Source: Betaproteobacteria bacterium HGW-Betaproteobacteria-16
Lineage (GTDB): Bacteria; Pseudomonadota; Gammaproteobacteria; Burkholderiales; Burkholderiaceae_C
DNA length: 64,000 nucleotides
Direction: 5' to 3'
NCBI GenBank assembly: GCA_002840835.1
Contig: PHCQ01000004.1
Location: 62,001-126,000 of the forward strand
Each line of letters begins with the position of its first letter. Position 1 is the first letter of the stretch. Shown here piece by piece: positions 63,501-64,000 of this stretch. A program made the translations under genes and the position numbers. Under the pieces are notes generated by a model. That model was not told where the DNA came from, did no database searches, and saw nothing but the letters and a program-made list of their open reading frames with translations.

Positions 63501-64000
63501 CTAGGCAACTCGAAGCGGCAGGCGAAAAGGTGTCGCTGCTGGTGATGCTGGACACGCCCTTGCCCGTTTCACCGCCGTTGAAGCAGATCGACCGGGCCTT
63601 GATCAAGCTCGGCGAATTGCGCCGCGAAGGTCCCGGCTTTCTGTGGCATTGGGTCAAGCGGCGCTACCTGTGGGAGCTCAATCGCCGGCAGTCGGGTCAT
63701 GCGTCGCAAGCCCCCACATCGACCCACCAATTGCACAATGCAGCCATTGAAGCAGCGTTTCGCAACGCCTTGCCTCGGTACGATGTGCAGCCATGGAATG
63801 GCAATGTGGTCCTGTTCCGACCGCCACTGGACCGCCGCTGGAAAGTGACAGGGGGGCGCTGGGTTGGTGCAGAACGCGAATACCTTTACGAAGACAACGA
63901 CTGGACGCGTTTCATGCCTGCACTGCAAGTCATTGAGGTCCCTGGCAACCACGACTCGATGGTGCTGGAGCCTAATGTGCGTGTGCTGGCCAGCCACATG
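57593..64000 (+). CDS. Type I polyketide synthase, KS-AT-KR-DH-ACP-TE (right end outside the window)
   Basis: Open frame of 2136 codons to the window edge, without a stop. Domains: ketosynthase (about 10-435) with Cys182 in QTACSTSL, His318 in ECHGTGT and His358 in KTNIGHTD; acyltransferase (about 540-850) with Ser631 in GHSMGE and IAAHS at the specificity site; ketoreductase (structural part about 900-1130, catalytic 1165-1345) with TGGLGGIG and DYVAANEY; dehydratase (about 1385-1690) with GHRTASGQALLPG and LHPALLDL; acyl carrier (about 1770-1845) with Ser1808 in GGHSL; thioesterase (about 1880 on) with Ser1960 in GGFSGGG and GNHDSM close to the edge. All active-site residues that I can see are present. 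KR before DH is unusual. GTG 57593 is chosen from the ribosome-binding site; GTG 57569 would add eight residues. Confidence 0.92.
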   Translation, partial: MTTQSTSTNDIAIVGIAAHLPGATHPQAYWNNLREGIESIRRLSEAELLAAGESPERTRHRNYVPAAAVLDGFEQFDADFFGFSPKEAAIMDPQHRQFLEVAWEALESAGHPPESFPGAIAVYAGCGMGSYFYFNICSNPDLVASTGMFLLRHTGNDKDFLSTRVSHIFDLKGPSVNIQTACSTSLVAVHYACQSLLSGECDMALAGGVTIELPHARGYIFQEGEILSPDGHCHAFDHRAQGTVFGSGAGAVVLRRLEDALKDGDHIWAVIKGTAVNNDGAAKAGYLAPSVDGQAKAIAEAQAVSGVSADTIDYVECHGTGTFLGDPIEVAALTQAFQETTSETGFCRIGSVKTNIGHTDTAAGVASLIKVALALKHRELPPSLGYERPNPSIDFDGSPFQVNHTLTPWVSHKGPRRAGVNSLGVGGTNAHAVLEEAPEAAPSEPSDWPFQLLVVSGRSRAAVDANAKALAAHLRAHPEQPLADVAFTLKEGRRAFEHRRVLVAETHEEAATLLEGTDTRRVFTHSHLGDNPEVVFMFPGGGAQYAGMARELYATEPVFQDWMDQGLAVLQRQLDYDIRALWLPEPGQHDQAVEKLKRPSVQLPLIMIVEYALAQLWMSWGLKPAALVGHSMGENTAACLAGVMSFEDCIGLVLLRGQLFDTVPVGGMLSVPLPAAEVRGLLGSELDMASVNAPELCVVSGPQHALDALEATLRAREVEPQRVQIDIAAHSRMLEPILGRFEAYLRSIRLSAPKLTIISNRDAQPLSAAQATDPLYWVAHLRNTVQFADCLATLKKAGDRVYLEVGPGKALGSLAQANGVPSGQVINSLRHADHAIADDVWFLGTLGRLWASGVKVDWEPIWGEARRHRVPLPTYAFQRKPYFIEPGEARHAATEPVQLVRTDDVSQWGYQPRWRPRQADVEIDVTQDLATTTPQNWLVFMDDAGLADNLVHRLRHAGHPVTVVRAGDMFARVSELEYVLAPERGREGYDDLVRDLVATGHTPQQIVHAWLVTREERFRPGSSFFHRNIEQGFFSLLFLAQAMAGENLPKPMHLTVLSTGAARVRDEALPYPEKATAMGPARVAPRELPGLTCSVIDVVLPTLEKGWRSKPDAGALNALAERVLEDLFATPNNRVVALRADKRFELGHAPLPLAPTEGLPGIRDRCVCLLTGGLGGIGLTLAERLAREKHARLVLLARQALPAPDTWDALLRKGDPLDPVVQRILAVRRLEGLGAEVMVIAADVCNVKDMQAAAEQARNRFGRIDVVIHAAGVVDDGPLLTKTSGGVEEVFAPKVHGVQILHELFPDGSIDRLVLFSSTSTITAPAGQVDYVAANEYLNAYARSRAGGRTQVLAIDWGIWNEVGMAARAMASRLGEGAPPPRHPAGSPLLDEATFDAAGHRLFTAHWRTADRWILDGHRTASGQALLPGTGYLELAAEALRGNGETGPFAINDLYFFRPLEVNDDQTREVRVKLERSEEGYNLEVRSDVLFEGRKGFQLNAQASLVPGELDQAPRIDAAALLARCPDHRDEDTSGLRSPQEAHLSFGQRWRVLQSVAYGDGEGIARLQLPSPFEADLTAGYLLHPALLDLATGWAMRLITGYAPDHLWVPVSYRSVKVHRPLPACVWSWVRNAQDNRADAPFAVFDVTLFDAQGEVCVEVQGFSIKRLQEGGFSSSVSRLDARELVFDEPAPGGTHAKLSQAEEQLQYNMSQGILPPEGADAFGRALATGLPQVVITSMNLDALVRQAGEAMAAEASSGQKFQRPDLDSDYVEPRNDVERTLVGFWEELLGVDQVGVQDSFFDLGGHSLIAVRLFAMVKKAYRVEFPISVLFEAPTISLCADMIRERIGDTGADTGSSPDTPGAVAAAPKRRFTHLVAMHDGEGGERTPFFLVAGMFGNVLNLRHLARLIGVGRPFYGLQARGLYGDQAPHETLVEAATDYILEMRQVQPHGPYLLGGFSGGGITAYEIARQLEAAGEKVSLLVMLDTPLPVSPPLKQIDRALIKLGELRREGPGFLWHWVKRRYLWELNRRQSGHASQAPTSTHQLHNAAIEAAFRNALPRYDVQPWNGNVVLFRPPLDRRWKVTGGRWVGAEREYLYEDNDWTRFMPALQVIEVPGNHDSMVLEPNVRVLASHM

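Overview
This window is about 64 kb of high-GC DNA from a betaproteobacterium. It is most likely a member of the Comamonadaceae (order Burkholderiales), with Hydrogenophaga and its relatives as the best guess. That placement is an inference from the housekeeping genes (yhdP, glnE, purB, moaC, a DUF3717-DUF1289 protein), the codon usage, and families of GC-rich intergenic elements of the kind seen in that family. I see no rRNA, tRNA, CRISPR array or intact insertion sequence.

Layout, 1-30.6 kb (core chromosome). A small membrane peptide is followed by a CHASE-PAS histidine kinase with a FixJ-type regulator, a nitrilase-family hydrolase, yhdP, and the divergently read glnE. glnE is linked by a chain of overlapping micro-ORFs to a rhombosortase-type rhomboid protease. 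Next come a ferritin-like diiron protein and a MerR-type regulator with a cobalamin-binding domain (LitR/CarH type). Divergent from the regulator is a tight nine-gene operon-like run (14.9-22.5 kb): flavin oxidoreductase, DUF1365, cyclopropane-fatty-acid-synthase-like enzyme, chalcone-isomerase-like protein, MFS transporter, DUF3833 lipoprotein, SDR and SnoaL-like protein. Together these look like a light- or singlet-oxygen-responsive membrane-lipid module. After it come a GST, purB, an MBL-fold protein, a DUF3717/DUF1289 protein, a DUF475 membrane protein, a small four-helix membrane protein, a BepA-like M48 protease and moaC. Many genes here are followed, directly after the stop codon, by sense-oriented GC-rich repeat elements. 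These elements stop at about 28 kb.

Layout, 30.7-64 kb (cell-surface polysaccharide locus). A minus-strand operon (38.0 to 30.7 kb) encodes a Wza/GumB-like export protein, an outer-membrane barrel, a chain-length determinant, a tyrosine autokinase, an O-antigen-ligase/polymerase and a Wzx-type flippase. A plus-strand series (38.6-47 kb) encodes a secreted SGNH-like hydrolase, glycosyltransferases, a small membrane protein, a polysaccharide deacetylase, an asparagine-synthase-like amidotransferase and a hexapeptide acetyltransferase. A family 8 glycosyltransferase on the minus strand is broken by one frameshift.

The most striking part is 48.5-55.7 kb. It encodes a GT-C glycosyltransferase, a flippase-like protein, a DprE1-like oxidase, a DprE2-like reductase, a methyltransferase, and a HAD phosphatase fused to a UbiA phosphoribosyltransferase. 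This matches the complete mycobacterial route to polyprenyl-phosphoryl-D-arabinofuranose plus a candidate user of it, here in a Gram-negative polysaccharide locus. The window closes with a WecB/TagA/CpsF glycosyltransferase, an ExeA-like ATPase of the type found with exosortase A systems, and a type I polyketide synthase in the order KS-AT-KR-DH-ACP-TE that runs off the right edge.
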